Positions 6,564-14,620 are shown, counted from the stretch's first letter. The stretch: DNA of 31,039 nucleotides from a virus (IMGVR_UViG_3300034093_000500:1-31039); one strand, 5' to 3'. Notes: generated by a model from the letters alone, not told the origin. Numbers and translations: made by a program.

Positions 6564-8521
6564 TAACTAAGTGCGTTATATGTGTAGGTAAATGTGTTAG
6601 TTCCAATTGTGGTACTTGTGTACTGTACAACTATTGATTTGATTCCATCAACTTGTTTAATTACAGCAGAGAATACTAAATTAGTATCGCTACCTGAAGT
6701 TCCGATAAATTCATATTCGTCTACTATTTGAACAGCCGTATTGTGTGCTAACCGTTCAGTATCAACAGCTAGGTGAAGTACACCCCTACGCATTTGTGAA
6801 AGTGTGTTACTTCTAAACACATAGTTAACTTCAAATCCAGATACATCATTGAGTGGTAATCTAAATGCTGCCGTTGTGCTCGCACCTGATGTAAGTTGGA
6901 TAGTTGTTGGTGCTACTTCTTGCTTGTATGCATGTCCTTGAATTTCTGATACATAGGCTACAGACGTTCTTATTCTAGCAATGTCGTCATTGTTTAGATT
7001 AGCATCGTTATCAGTAAATGGTCTAGCTCTATCAAAATTATCTTGTATCGAACTGTTACCCGGCGATGTAAACTTAATACATCCTACTAAGGTAGTTGCA
7101 TTGCCGCCCTGGTCGGCTCCTACATTGATAAAGGTGTTGGCCTTTGATCGATTGCCGTAGCCCTTGTTTACTATGATACCCTCGAGACTAATGTCTTCAA
7201 ATAGACTTTCTGTAATAATATTTTTTCTGGGGCCGTTATCAGTAGTATCAGTAGTGTTTAGTTCTTCGCCAAAACTAATGCCTTTATATAATGATCTAAA
7301 AATACAATCATCAAATGCATTATGTTCAATGGCTGTGTTAGAGTATGCACCGTAGGTAAATCTTTCTGCGTGTATCTTAATAAATTTATTTCTTGCGCAG
7401 ATACCACTGCCAACAGTGGTTAGGTCTAACATAATACTATTGGTATATGTATCCTCGTCTGAACCAGATACGTCCCATGCTCCGGTTGCTTTAATATTAT
7501 TAAATTCACTATCTCGTACGTTGGTAATATTAAACACTCGAATATTATCGTTGTTAACTTCAACTGTAAAATCTTTTAGTACCATGTTCTTAGCTTGGTT
7601 AGATAATGAAGTGCTTGATGTATTTCTACTAGCTCTAGTTGAAGAGTCATTTATAAATTCAAATACTGTGCTAGTTCCGAACACGGGATAGTCATGTGAT
7701 CCAGTTTCAGCGTTGGTAACAGTAATTACTAGGTCGTTAGTGATATTAGTGCCGCCTAACAAACTTCCCAGTACTCTAATTTGATCACCACTTACATAGC
7801 CACCGCCACCGCTTACAAATGTTACTTGGGTTCTAGTAGCGTATCCGTTATTACTTGCACTAGTAGTAACTGATACAACGGCGCCACCACCTGTAGCGGA
7901 AGTTGTAGTTGTAGCTAGATTAGTATATGTACCGGCTGCACCAAGTGCCGCCGTTCCGGATAATGTCTTAGTTGCTCCGTAATTAACAGCACCGTTGACA
8001 AAGCTGAATGCTGTTGAGTCTTTACCTGCACCGTACAATCTTACGTTGCTAGGAATGTACAGTGTACCCGAAACTAAGTATTGTCCAGGGTCAAACTCTA
8101 ATGCTACTCTGTTAGTCGAAGTTGTAGTAAGATATAAACTCCAAATTGCATTTTGAATAAGTTCTGTTTGATCAATACTTACATCTGTATTAGTAATGCC
8201 GAAGCTTGCTGCATTTACACTACCATCATCTAGTCTAGCCTGCAATCCTCTACGAGTAACATCGCCGTTTAGACCTGTTGTAATACTAGGGTCAGATGAC
8301 TTGTATTGATACTGATTTAATAAATCTAGTATGTTATCTTGTTCTGTTAGGACTTTTGTATTGCCTACAGCAGGTGCACCTTCGCTTACTGCACCGTTTC
8401 CAATGAATAGCTCTTGGGTGTCAATTGCCCATGCCATTTCGCCACTGGCGAGTTGAGGTAAGCCAGTTTCTAGCTTTTTTCCTCTGCGAAGCTGAATTTT
8501 TGAGATCTGTACGACAGCCAT
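6563..8521 (-). CDS. Tail spike/fibre with beta-helix domain
   Basis: 652 residues. The first about 75 (QISKIQLRRGKKLETGLPQL...GEMAWAIDTQELFIGNG) match the short virion-attachment module found at the start of many phage fibres (as in Mtd and hyaluronidase N-termini). It is followed by LDDGSVNAASFGI, typical of the start of a pectate-lyase-type right-handed beta helix, then repeats rich in N, T, S and G to about residue 520 and a beta-rich C-terminal cap. Likely role: host surface binding, perhaps polysaccharide cleavage; no catalytic residues can be named. SD GAGGA and a late octamer 20 nt upstream fit late expression. Confidence 0.85.
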   Translation of the reverse strand: MAVVQISKIQLRRGKKLETGLPQLASGEMAWAIDTQELFIGNGAVSEGAPAVGNTKVLTEQDNILDLLNQYQYKSSDPSITTGLNGDVTRRGLQARLDDGSVNAASFGITNTDVSIDQTELIQNAIWSLYLTTTSTNRVALEFDPGQYLVSGTLYIPSNVRLYGAGKDSTAFSFVNGAVNYGATKTLSGTAALGAAGTYTNLATTTTSATGGGAVVSVTTSASNNGYATRTQVTFVSGGGGYVSGDQIRVLGSLLGGTNITNDLVITVTNAETGSHDYPVFGTSTVFEFINDSSTRASRNTSSTSLSNQAKNMVLKDFTVEVNNDNIRVFNITNVRDSEFNNIKATGAWDVSGSDEDTYTNSIMLDLTTVGSGICARNKFIKIHAERFTYGAYSNTAIEHNAFDDCIFRSLYKGISFGEELNTTDTTDNGPRKNIITESLFEDISLEGIIVNKGYGNRSKANTFINVGADQGGNATTLVGCIKFTSPGNSSIQDNFDRARPFTDNDANLNNDDIARIRTSVAYVSEIQGHAYKQEVAPTTIQLTSGASTTAAFRLPLNDVSGFEVNYVFRSNTLSQMRRGVLHLAVDTERLAHNTAVQIVDEYEFIGTSGSDTNLVFSAVIKQVDGIKSIVVQYTSTTIGTNTFTYTYNALS

Positions 8522-8541
8522 GAAATATCCTCGTTATACGA

Positions 8542-8549
8542 TATTTATC
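8542..8549 (-). promoter_or_regulatory. Late-type promoter octamer GATAAATA
   Basis: 20 nt before the tail spike ATG (8521), with GAGGA between. It overlaps the stop region of the nuclease gene. Confidence 0.55.
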
Positions 8550-9234
8550 AGTTTAGCTTGTAGTATTCTTCCACACGTTTGCACCAACGTTCAGTCCAAT
8601 AGTCAAAATCTGCGGGTTCTAGGATAAACTCTTGATATTCGAAGTCTTTGCTACACATTAGAATAACACCCTTGCGAATTTTAGTTCCATGTACTTCATT
8701 ATGCGCCATAGCATAGGCTGTAAGCTGAATAAAGTAGTCGTCGATGTATTCACGCTTCTTGGGCTTGTTGGTCTGCTTAAAGTCTAGAATTGCTTCATCT
8801 CCTGCGTGTACACCTACACAGTCAGTAGTACCCGCATACAGTTCCGGAAAGTATAACGGTACTTCACTGCCCCAGACTTCGCTAACATTCTTCATACCTT
8901 CTGCAATAACAATTTTAGCCATTTTTTGACTTTGCTGTGCAAATGGATTAGAAATGCTTTCGTTCATAGGCTCACCTTTAACATAGTCCTCTAAGAACTT
9001 GTGCATACGTGTGCCTCTGTTAGCAGCTTCTGTTGTGATTGCTTGTGCCTTAGCTTCGCCTACTGCTTTGCGCCAGTTAGCCAATGCAATACGACTTTCT
9101 TCTGGTTTAGTTTTGTCCAGTATAGTCGTGACACTAGGGACCTTATGGCCCTGAGGAGTGGCATATAACCGCTTCCCCGAGCTTTCGTCCCTAGTTAGTT
9201 TTTCGTAATTGAATTTATTGATTAAAAGTGTCAT
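8548..9234 (-). CDS. PD-(D/E)XK nuclease (Cas4/RecB-like)
   Basis: 228 residues. Motifs in order: GTRMHKFLEDY (H78), YAGTTDCVG (D138), AILDFKQT (D151-F-K153, the D/E-x-K catalytic core) and QLTAY (Q170-x3-Y174). This is the RecB/Cas4-type arrangement. T4-like aquatic phages commonly carry such a protein; roles in recombination, repair or host DNA degradation are all possible. The gene has its own near-consensus sigma70 promoter ending 5 nt before the ATG and no Shine-Dalgarno sequence, so it is probably expressed early from a leaderless message, unlike its late-type neighbours. Confidence 0.85.
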   Translation of the reverse strand: MTLLINKFNYEKLTRDESSGKRLYATPQGHKVPSVTTILDKTKPEESRIALANWRKAVGEAKAQAITTEAANRGTRMHKFLEDYVKGEPMNESISNPFAQQSQKMAKIVIAEGMKNVSEVWGSEVPLYFPELYAGTTDCVGVHAGDEAILDFKQTNKPKKREYIDDYFIQLTAYAMAHNEVHGTKIRKGVILMCSKDFEYQEFILEPADFDYWTERWCKRVEEYYKLN

Positions 9235-9239
9235 AGTAC

Positions 9240-9268
9240 ATTATATAGCACTATGTCACGAAAGTCAA
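9240..9268 (-). promoter_or_regulatory. Near-consensus sigma70 promoter for the nuclease gene
   Basis: TTGACT (9263-9268), 17-bp spacer and TATAAT (9240-9245). The -10 box ends 5 nt before the ATG at 9234. The -35 region reaches the 3' end of the preceding gene. Confidence 0.75.
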
Positions 9269-9576
9269 CCTATCATTTTGGCAGCTGCTCGTTTTGCAGC
9301 TGTTTTTACATTAGCCATGGCTTTGTCTTTATCTCCAGGTTGTCCTGGTTCTTTGACTTTATTTTTTGTTTTGATTGTAATGCCATTCTCGTCAAACTTG
9401 TCAACTAGACTTTTCATTTGAGGATTAGCATCGAATTGTGATTTGAATGCATCGTAGTCAACTTCTTGGCCAGTTGTATTCTGCATCATTTTAGATATTG
9501 CCGGCCAGCTAAATTGTGCTGATGTATTTTTTGAGTCTGCTCGGCTTTGCAAGTTAGTTAAGATGCGGATAACCAT
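9265..9576 (-). CDS. 103-residue protein, probably the frameshift extension of the 304-residue protein
   Basis: As a separate ORF it starts at an ATG (9574-9576) lying in the loop of an 11-bp hairpin and has no convincing Shine-Dalgarno sequence. Upstream of that ATG the frame stays open (V N E D A D) back to the A-run of the previous gene, so a -1 shift there would join both proteins into about 413 residues. The first half is helical (ILTNLQSRADSKN...), the tail is lysine/alanine rich (KAMANVKTAAKRAAAKMIG) and may bind nucleic acid. No family recognised. See the frameshift feature and finding. Confidence 0.65.
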   Translation of the reverse strand: MVIRILTNLQSRADSKNTSAQFSWPAISKMMQNTTGQEVDYDAFKSQFDANPQMKSLVDKFDENGITIKTKNKVKEPGQPGDKDKAMANVKTAAKRAAAKMIG

Positions 9577-9600
9577 ATCCGCATCTTCATTTACTTTTTT
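9560..9600 (-). promoter_or_regulatory. Programmed -1 ribosomal frameshift signal
   Basis: On the minus strand the heptamer A AAA AAG (9594-9600) is in the zero frame of the 304-residue gene and is followed at once by its TAA stop. Six nt later comes an 11-bp perfect stem (9577-9587 with 9560-9570, GC-rich centre GCGGAT/ATCCGC) and a 6-nt loop (9571-9576). Slippery sequence, spacer and stem match the standard bacterial and phage -1 frameshift architecture. The -1 frame is open through the next ORF. Confidence 0.6.
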
Positions 9601-10505
9601 TTTGAACTTAGAATATTGCCTAATCTACGGCTATACTGAATGCTTTCGCGCTTCATGCGGCCTGCAGCTTCGTCACCGCCAGTTGCTGGTTCGCTTGCTG
9701 CAAATTCATCACCCATAGCTTCGTCGCCTGGCTCGCCCATTGTGGCTGGCATTTCTGCACCAGCCATAGTTGGTGCAGGTGCTGCACCGCCTGGGCCTTC
9801 TTCGCCTGTTAAGATTGAAACTGCCTGAGCCATTGTTGTACGATGCGTTTCTAAAGACTTATATAAATCTTCTAATGCTGGTTTGACTGTGTCGTTAAAT
9901 TGCTGAGAAACATCGCTACCCATTTCGTCTCTTATAGAGTCTACCAACTCTAACATGCTTTCAGCCTTCATGCTGGATACATCTTCTAACCAACCTGTAA
10001 TACGATCAACCATATCACGTGCTGACATAATTAGAGCTGCTTTTTCTTCTTCGCCTTCTAGCAATGTGCGCTCAGTTAGTACGCCACGCAATACTTCCAT
10101 TGCTTCATCCATTGACTTCTTCTTGGCCATTTTAGTTGCTGTGGCGTGTTTAACCTTTTCAGCATCTTTACCGTATTTTTTCTTGAAAGTTGAATCTGCC
10201 TGTTTCATGCCTTTGACAAACTTTTCTTTCTTGGCTTTTTCTTCTGGATTAAGAGTACGTTCTTTTAATGCTTGACGGATTACATCCAGCATAGCACGAT
10301 GCTTTTGATACTCGTTGTTTTCCAACACGCTGTCAAAACTGTTAGTCTTTTCAAAAGTTGATACTTTTTCTGACAACTGTGAATGTGCCTGTTGTAGCTG
10401 TGATTCTGTAAATTTATTAAGGCTTAGTTTATAGCCAAACTTTTTAGCTAAACTCTCGTTAAGCACATCACTGCTCATTTTGTTCGATAATTCTCTGATT
10501 TGCAT
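9591..10505 (-). CDS. Structural/head-associated helical protein with CTS-like N-terminus
   Basis: 304 residues. It begins MQIRELSNKM...VLNES, like a T4 capsid-targeting sequence with a possible gp21-type LxE cleavage site. Residues 60-135 are charged and helical with many lysines (KAKKEKFVKGMKQADSTFKKKYG). Residues about 150-230 form a second helical region, and 233-282 are a low-complexity Ala/Gly/Pro/Glu linker. The end RESIQYSRRLGNILSSKKK runs into the frameshift site. It resembles scaffold or internal head proteins of T4-like phages in composition, but no family is certain. A perfect TATAAATA lies 28 nt upstream and TAGGA precedes the ATG. Confidence 0.75.
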   Translation of the reverse strand: MQIRELSNKMSSDVLNESLAKKFGYKLSLNKFTESQLQQAHSQLSEKVSTFEKTNSFDSVLENNEYQKHRAMLDVIRQALKERTLNPEEKAKKEKFVKGMKQADSTFKKKYGKDAEKVKHATATKMAKKKSMDEAMEVLRGVLTERTLLEGEEEKAALIMSARDMVDRITGWLEDVSSMKAESMLELVDSIRDEMGSDVSQQFNDTVKPALEDLYKSLETHRTTMAQAVSILTGEEGPGGAAPAPTMAGAEMPATMGEPGDEAMGDEFAASEPATGGDEAAGRMKRESIQYSRRLGNILSSKKK

Positions 10506-10533
10506 AGTAGCATCCTAATAGACTTGTTATTAT

Positions 10534-10541
10534 TATTTATA
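10534..10541 (-). promoter_or_regulatory. T4 late promoter consensus TATAAATA
   Basis: Exact T4 late octamer, 28 nt before the ATG at 10505, with TAGGA between. One of two perfect matches in the window. Confidence 0.7.
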
Positions 10542-10973
10542 TCAAAACATCGATTTAAACTTAGACGCGATTTCTAGTTTTGTAAACTTTGCTCTCGAGT
10601 CTGTAATTTCCCAGCGCCATAGGGCTAGATCTCTGCGATCGATGTCTTTAACTGTTTGATATCTATATTTAAAAATGCTAGCATCTGTAGCATTTTGTTG
10701 ATAAGCAACATCTAGATTCTTAATTTGATTATATGCGGTAATGTTATTAACTGAGTAATGCTTTGCAGCCATTAAGGCACAGGCCTTGAGATTGAATGAA
10801 TCAATCTCAAATCCGCCGACTTTAAACAAATTCCATAAACCTTGCTTGTCTTGTTTAATTTTAAAATTCTTGTAGACTACGCTTTTGTCAGGTAGTACAA
10901 GGATAGGAAGCTCGCGTTTAAATTCGTCTTCTAAGTATTTTTCTAGTTTTTCTGCGTGTCGTTTAAAATTCAT
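10542..10973 (-). CDS. Unrecognised 143-residue protein
   Basis: The ATG at 10973 is preferred over an in-frame TTG two codons earlier. It is a basic, mixed alpha/beta protein. The N-terminus is helical (FKRHAEKLEKYLEDEFKREL), followed by strands (PILVLPDKSVVYKNFKIKQD) and a tryptophan-rich segment near residue 120 (LALWRWEITDSRAKF). It overlaps the preceding small gene by 11 nt, so the two are probably translated together. No family recognised; position in the head-cargo block suggests a virion or assembly role. Confidence 0.7.
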   Translation of the reverse strand: MNFKRHAEKLEKYLEDEFKRELPILVLPDKSVVYKNFKIKQDKQGLWNLFKVGGFEIDSFNLKACALMAAKHYSVNNITAYNQIKNLDVAYQQNATDASIFKYRYQTVKDIDRRDLALWRWEITDSRAKFTKLEIASKFKSMF

Positions 10974-11163
10974 TGGCAATTACTCTAGGATTGTGGTCTC
11001 CTATCTTAATTACCAAACTCTTACGGACCAGCCCCTCAATTATGAAACGATCACGTTCTGAGAAACTGTTGAGATACGATGCACTCTTTAGGCGCTCTAA
11101 GATAGCATCTTCTTCACGACTAGTGAATATAGTAAAATCGCTGATAAGTTCGTTTATTTTCAT
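10963..11163 (-). CDS. Small 66-residue protein
   Basis: Starts at the ATG at 11163, one base after the TAA of the upstream gene (TAATATG), so it is probably translated by reinitiation. The N-terminus MKINELISDF fits the M-K-x-x-E-[FL] pattern shared by many proteins in this block. The rest is a charged helical region (SREEDAILERLKSASYLNSF) and a short beta end. It has a winged-helix-like length, but this cannot be assigned. Confidence 0.65.
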   Translation of the reverse strand: MKINELISDFTIFTSREEDAILERLKSASYLNSFSERDRFIIEGLVRKSLVIKIGDHNPRVIANEF

Positions 11164-11164
11164 A

Positions 11165-11749
11165 TTATTTACTAAATGGTCTATCAACTAGATTAGGGTT
11201 TCTAGGCTTTGTTTTAGTTAAGTCAGTTGCCATCTTATCAAACGCACTAGCACCCGGTGTAGGTGTTGCAGGAACAGGCGCATCTTTACTAAATGGTTTG
11301 TCAACTAGATTAGGATTTTTAGGTGCGGTTGATGCCGCTTTAGTAGTTGCTGTTGTAGCTGCTTTCTTAGCAATCTCTTCTTTGACTTTACCTTCGAACG
11401 TAGTTTTTGCCCAAGCTCCAAACTTTTGCTGAACGCTAACAGGGATCAAGCTGATTAATTCTTTAGCTGACTTTATTCCTGATTTTGCTGTTACATACGT
11501 TAGCGCCACATAAGCAGCTGCTTCAAACCAGGCTAATGCATCCATCTTATCAAGATCATATTGATTCTTTTCAAATACTTCTACAAAGGCCTTGACTAAG
11601 TCATAGACTGAATAAACAGTAAAACTAGTCCAAAATATTTTCCATAGTGCAGTATTGCCGATTGCAATTCCTAAAGCCTTGATTGCAGGAGGAATGAAGA
11701 ACCACTCGTCTAGTTTTTGTCGTTCAGCTAAAAACTCTTTGGCTCTCAT
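11165..11749 (-). CDS. Membrane-active candidate head protein with duplicated C-terminal motif
   Basis: 194 residues. It begins MRAKEFLAERQKLDEW, close to the T4 internal-protein targeting peptide MKTYQEFIAE. Residues 17-60 and 85-105 are hydrophobic (FFIPPAIKALGIAIGNTALW; WFEAAAYVALTYV), enough for two or three membrane passes. The C-terminal third is Ala/Thr/Pro rich and contains two copies of NPNLVD[KR]PFSK, one ending the protein. ATGA overlap with the preceding nucleotidyltransferase-like gene. A protein delivered with DNA that inserts into the host membrane would fit, but that is inference. Confidence 0.7.
   Translation of the reverse strand: MRAKEFLAERQKLDEWFFIPPAIKALGIAIGNTALWKIFWTSFTVYSVYDLVKAFVEVFEKNQYDLDKMDALAWFEAAAYVALTYVTAKSGIKSAKELISLIPVSVQQKFGAWAKTTFEGKVKEEIAKKAATTATTKAASTAPKNPNLVDKPFSKDAPVPATPTPGASAFDKMATDLTKTKPRNPNLVDRPFSK
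11168..11322 (-). repeat. Diverged direct repeat encoding NPNLVD[KR]PFSK
   Basis: Two copies of a roughly 36-bp sequence (11168-11203 and 11285-11322) differ at a few bases and both encode NPNLVD followed by K or R and PFSK. The second protein copy ends the ORF. Confidence 0.8.
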
Positions 11750-13212
11750 TTAGATAGTCCAGCTAATCTACTGATGTGATTTAAGTCTTCAGCTGTTGCG
11801 ATTCGTATCTGTTGACCAGCTTGTATTTTGTCTTGTTGTTCTTGTCCAGGCTGTGTTGGTGCTCCAGGCATACCAGCAACTGGCTTACCTAACGATAAGT
11901 TACCTTGCGGATCTTTTGTTAATCTAGCCAGGGGCGCAATAGTCTTAGTTCCGTCGGGATTGTCAATGGTCACATCCTTGGCTGTCGCTTGGCTAACCTT
12001 GCCCATTGTTTCTTCTTCTGCTAACCCCTGTTCGTTTTCTGGCAATACACCCTTGGGTCCTGTTCGCTTAATATCATAGGCATAAGACTTGCTCATTCCA
12101 ACTTTATCACCTGGGTATGTTTTTTTATAAACTTGACCTTGTTTGTTTTGTTTCGCGTATTCTTCACGATTTTTTAATGGGTCCGACTCCAACACACTTT
12201 CGTTGTTTGCTTTTGCCTTAGCTTCTTCTCTACTAGGACTGAACCCTTTTTCCATTGCTTGTTGTACTTGATTAGGGTAGACAGATACTTTAAACATCTT
12301 ACCATCTTTAACAATGTACCACTCCGATGGATCTAAATCGTGACGTTCATCGTTGCCACCACCGTCTTGACTGTAGGCGTAAGAGTCACGTTTGCCCATA
12401 CCCGCCACGCTGCTGTCGTAGTCACGTTGGTAAGAATCTCTACGATTGCGCATTTCTACAACTCCTTGCTGATTACTAACAACTTGATTAATTTTCATAT
12501 TTTGTTCTCCGAGGCTCAGTGCTTGATCCTGTAACTTGTACAAGTGCTGTTGCAACTGTCCTATAAATCCTTTTGCTCTTAATACTTTAAATGCTACGTT
12601 TTCAATACTAAACTCACCATTCTGTTCTAGGCCTGACTGACGTAGTTTTTTTAGTTCTTGTTGCACTGCCTTAACAGTGTCAATACTAGTGCTGGTTAGA
12701 GCTTGTATTATCTTATTTAAGTAATTTTCAACCTTGACTTCAACATCTCCGTCATCTATTTTGACGGTTGCCATAGTGGGTTCTTTGATCCATTTGTTAT
12801 CTAGTATACTATATATGCCCAGACTGTGATGATCTTGATCTTCTGATTGTACATAGACTTCTACATCTATGCCCTTGATCTTAATGTCATGTATAAAATT
12901 ATACTGGTTTTTCTTGGCATCGTAAAGCGGTTTGAGCAGGACTTCTCGTTCCGGAGGTACTGTCACAATCAAATGTAGATCTATGTCGCTTTGTTGGGTG
13001 TAGGAATATGCTGCGTTAGAACCAGAGATTGTTATGTCTGTTAACAACAATTCTGGAATATCTATAAAGTTTACAAAGTGCTTGGCAATTTGAAGAAGTT
13101 TAAATCTAACTTGGGGATTAAGAACTGCGCCTTGCCATAGGAGAGGATTAAGCTGTTTATGAAATTGTACAGCTGAGTCGACTATACCTTCTGAAAATTC
13201 GCGAATATACAT
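11746..13212 (-). CDS. Nucleotidyltransferase-fold protein with CTS-like N-terminus
   Basis: 488 residues. Residues 55-125 hold the pol-beta-type pattern: ITISGSNAAYSY (G64-S65), SDIDLHLIV (D76-x-D78) and IDVEVYV (third acidic residue, D116 or E118). The rest is helical, then disordered: QRDYDSSVAGMGKRDSY, low-complexity charged stretches, and a Pro/Gly region before ISRLAGLSK at the end. The start MYIREFSEG resembles the capsid-targeting peptides of its neighbours. A late-type octamer GTTAAATA ends 7 nt before the ATG and there is no Shine-Dalgarno sequence. Substrate unknown; tRNA or protein nucleotidylation, or antitoxin-like action, are possible. Confidence 0.7.
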   Translation of the reverse strand: MYIREFSEGIVDSAVQFHKQLNPLLWQGAVLNPQVRFKLLQIAKHFVNFIDIPELLLTDITISGSNAAYSYTQQSDIDLHLIVTVPPEREVLLKPLYDAKKNQYNFIHDIKIKGIDVEVYVQSEDQDHHSLGIYSILDNKWIKEPTMATVKIDDGDVEVKVENYLNKIIQALTSTSIDTVKAVQQELKKLRQSGLEQNGEFSIENVAFKVLRAKGFIGQLQQHLYKLQDQALSLGEQNMKINQVVSNQQGVVEMRNRRDSYQRDYDSSVAGMGKRDSYAYSQDGGGNDERHDLDPSEWYIVKDGKMFKVSVYPNQVQQAMEKGFSPSREEAKAKANNESVLESDPLKNREEYAKQNKQGQVYKKTYPGDKVGMSKSYAYDIKRTGPKGVLPENEQGLAEEETMGKVSQATAKDVTIDNPDGTKTIAPLARLTKDPQGNLSLGKPVAGMPGAPTQPGQEQQDKIQAGQQIRIATAEDLNHISRLAGLSK

Positions 13213-13219
13213 TATGCAT

Positions 13220-13227
13220 TATTTAAC
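13220..13227 (-). promoter_or_regulatory. Late-type octamer GTTAAATA, 7 nt before ATG
   Basis: Upstream of the nucleotidyltransferase-like gene starting at 13212. No Shine-Dalgarno sequence between it and the ATG. Confidence 0.4.
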
Positions 13228-13239
13228 AGAATTATAAAC

Positions 13240-13593
13240 CTAGGAACCTATTCCGAAGAACTTAAGAATGTGCGGAAAATTAATAGCATTGATCCAACCA
13301 GCGCCGGCTGCAAACGCTAGGCCAATCATGGCATACATTATGAATTTGCTTTTAATTTTTTCCAACTCATTGATCTTTTGATACAAATCACTGTGTTGTG
13401 CGTCAGATGCCACTGCCATTTCTGATAATTTTTCAGCGAGTAAATCGCGAGTATTATCTAGACAGTCGTGCATTTCTTTGACGCCTACTTTGAGTTCGTC
13501 AAGTTTTTCTTCTATTTGGTCTATTTTAGTTTCAACTATCGCTACTCGCTCAGGTAGTGCGGCTAGTTGTGCTACAGCTTCTTTTGTGGCCAT
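13240..13593 (-). CDS. Coiled-coil protein with C-terminal membrane segment
   Basis: 117 residues from the ATG at 13593 (GGAGAG upstream; a start four codons earlier lacks this). Residues 12-80 are heptad-like (RVAIVETKIDQIEEKLDELKVG...), followed by a helix with a hydrophobic segment at about 85-108 (FIMYAMIGLAFAAGAGWINAI). This is the layout of small phage membrane proteins such as XhlA-type holin accessories, but no specific family match is claimed. A lysis or superinfection role is possible. Confidence 0.65.
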   Translation of the reverse strand: MATKEAVAQLAALPERVAIVETKIDQIEEKLDELKVGVKEMHDCLDNTRDLLAEKLSEMAVASDAQHSDLYQKINELEKIKSKFIMYAMIGLAFAAGAGWINAINFPHILKFFGIGS

Positions 13594-13694
13594 TAGGCTC
13601 TCCAATGTTATAAGTCAAGCGCTCGCTCCGAGCTATGTGCCTATTTTATGATTGAATGCCTGGGTGTGTTACTGTGCCTATTAATTACATGTAT

Positions 13695-14096
13695 TTAGTT
13701 TTTTACGTAGAAAACAATATTCTTCCCAGGATCGTGTGTGCTGAATACAGGATACTGTTGTGTCATCATTTCGTCAAGACCGCCAATATAGGGCACTAAA
13801 TGGAAGTCTTGTTCTAGGAACCCTACTGAATTATCATTTACTGAATATAGGTCATGTTCGGTTGCCCAGTCAAAACGCCAAACTCTAATAACTTCGTCTG
13901 TGTCAAAGCCTACTATTCGACCAACAACTTCGATTACTTGCGGACTTAACTCATAGTAGATATTTGATCGTAACCCTAGTGTGTGTAACACAGTGTTAAA
14001 GTTCTGTTCTTTATTCCATAACTGCTCTTTGCCAAGTTCGTGTCGATGTTGACCAGTTCGAGTAATATCAACCAAAGTGTATAGTTTATAATTCAT
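13695..14096 (-). CDS. Conserved-type phage protein of unknown function
   Basis: 133 residues, aromatic and acidic. The N-terminus MNYKLYTLVDITRTGQHRHE is followed by NFNTVLHTLGLRSNI and a run of beta strands (IVGFDTDEVIRVWRFDWATEHDLY). I recall similar proteins in T4-like cyanophages but know no function. A GTTAAATA octamer ends 4 nt before the ATG with no Shine-Dalgarno sequence. Confidence 0.75.
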   Translation of the reverse strand: MNYKLYTLVDITRTGQHRHELGKEQLWNKEQNFNTVLHTLGLRSNIYYELSPQVIEVVGRIVGFDTDEVIRVWRFDWATEHDLYSVNDNSVGFLEQDFHLVPYIGGLDEMMTQQYPVFSTHDPGKNIVFYVKN

Positions 14097-14100
14097 TGTG

Positions 14101-14108
14101 TATTTAAC
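14101..14108 (-). promoter_or_regulatory. Late-type octamer GTTAAATA, 4 nt before ATG
   Basis: Upstream of the gene starting at 14096; no Shine-Dalgarno sequence, so a leaderless transcript is predicted if it is a promoter. Confidence 0.4.
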
Positions 14109-14128
14109 TTAGCCTAACAAGTTGATAT

Positions 14129-14578
14129 TTAAACAAGATTAGTTGAAAGACTTATTCGATTTCCTTGAGATAAATTTGGTAGTACCCTATGGTCTAGTGT
14201 TCCGGGAAACACTAATAATGTTCCGTGTTCGGGAGTTATTGTTTTAGATATGTTGCCTTGTCTAAACTCAATGTCTCCTGAATTTAATGGAACATCAATA
14301 TATAACACTGCCGCGTAACAGTTGAAAAAATGACGATGCCAATCGTTAAAATGACCAGGGCCGTTTACATTAAACCAAAATCTTTCAGTTTTCTTTTTAG
14401 TTAGCTGTTCAATGTCGCGCCTAACAGATTCAACCCAGTTTATCTGTTGATCGGTTATTACTCCTTGCCAACCTCCCTTGTTGCTAAGGCCAACTGCTGA
14501 AGGAATAATGTTTACTAATTCTAATACTTTATCGACTAGGTCATCGGCAAGAGCCATTTGATATGTTTGTATATGCAT
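14129..14578 (-). CDS. 2OG-Fe(II) oxygenase-like protein
   Basis: 149 residues from the ATG at 14578; longer in-frame starts run through the terminator of the previous gene. The C-terminal half has the jelly-roll pattern of the small phage 2-oxoglutarate/Fe(II) oxygenase family: NDWHRHF (H81/H83), YIDVPLNSGDIEF, HGTLLVFPGTLDHRV (H130) and NRISLSTN (R141, binding 2-oxoglutarate). The iron ligands are likely H81 or H83, an acidic partner and H130; the assignment of the acidic ligand is uncertain. Such proteins are common in T4-like aquatic phages and their substrates are unknown. GTTAAATA ends 5 nt before the ATG. Confidence 0.8.
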   Translation of the reverse strand: MHIQTYQMALADDLVDKVLELVNIIPSAVGLSNKGGWQGVITDQQINWVESVRRDIEQLTKKKTERFWFNVNGPGHFNDWHRHFFNCYAAVLYIDVPLNSGDIEFRQGNISKTITPEHGTLLVFPGTLDHRVLPNLSQGNRISLSTNLV

Positions 14579-14583
14579 AATTA

Positions 14584-14591
14584 TATTTAAC
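14584..14591 (-). promoter_or_regulatory. Late-type octamer GTTAAATA, 5 nt before ATG
   Basis: Same octamer as at 13220 and 14101, upstream of the oxygenase-like gene. It lies just past the terminator of the preceding transcript, so the oxygenase needs its own promoter. Confidence 0.45.
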
Positions 14592-14597
14592 AGTCGC

Positions 14598-14620
14598 AAA
14601 AAAGCACCCCGAAGGGTGCT
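14598..14620 (-). terminator. Rho-independent terminator with UUCG loop
   Basis: On the minus strand: AGCACCC, loop TTCG, GGGTGCT, then a run of T. It lies 27 nt after the stop of the 14647-15108 gene and ends that transcript. Confidence 0.9.

Noticed and set aside
13606-13694. Possible tRNA or promoter in the gap upstream of the coiled-coil gene
   Set aside because: No cloverleaf; only a short GCTC/GAGC inverted repeat and a duplicated AATAGGCACA sequence.
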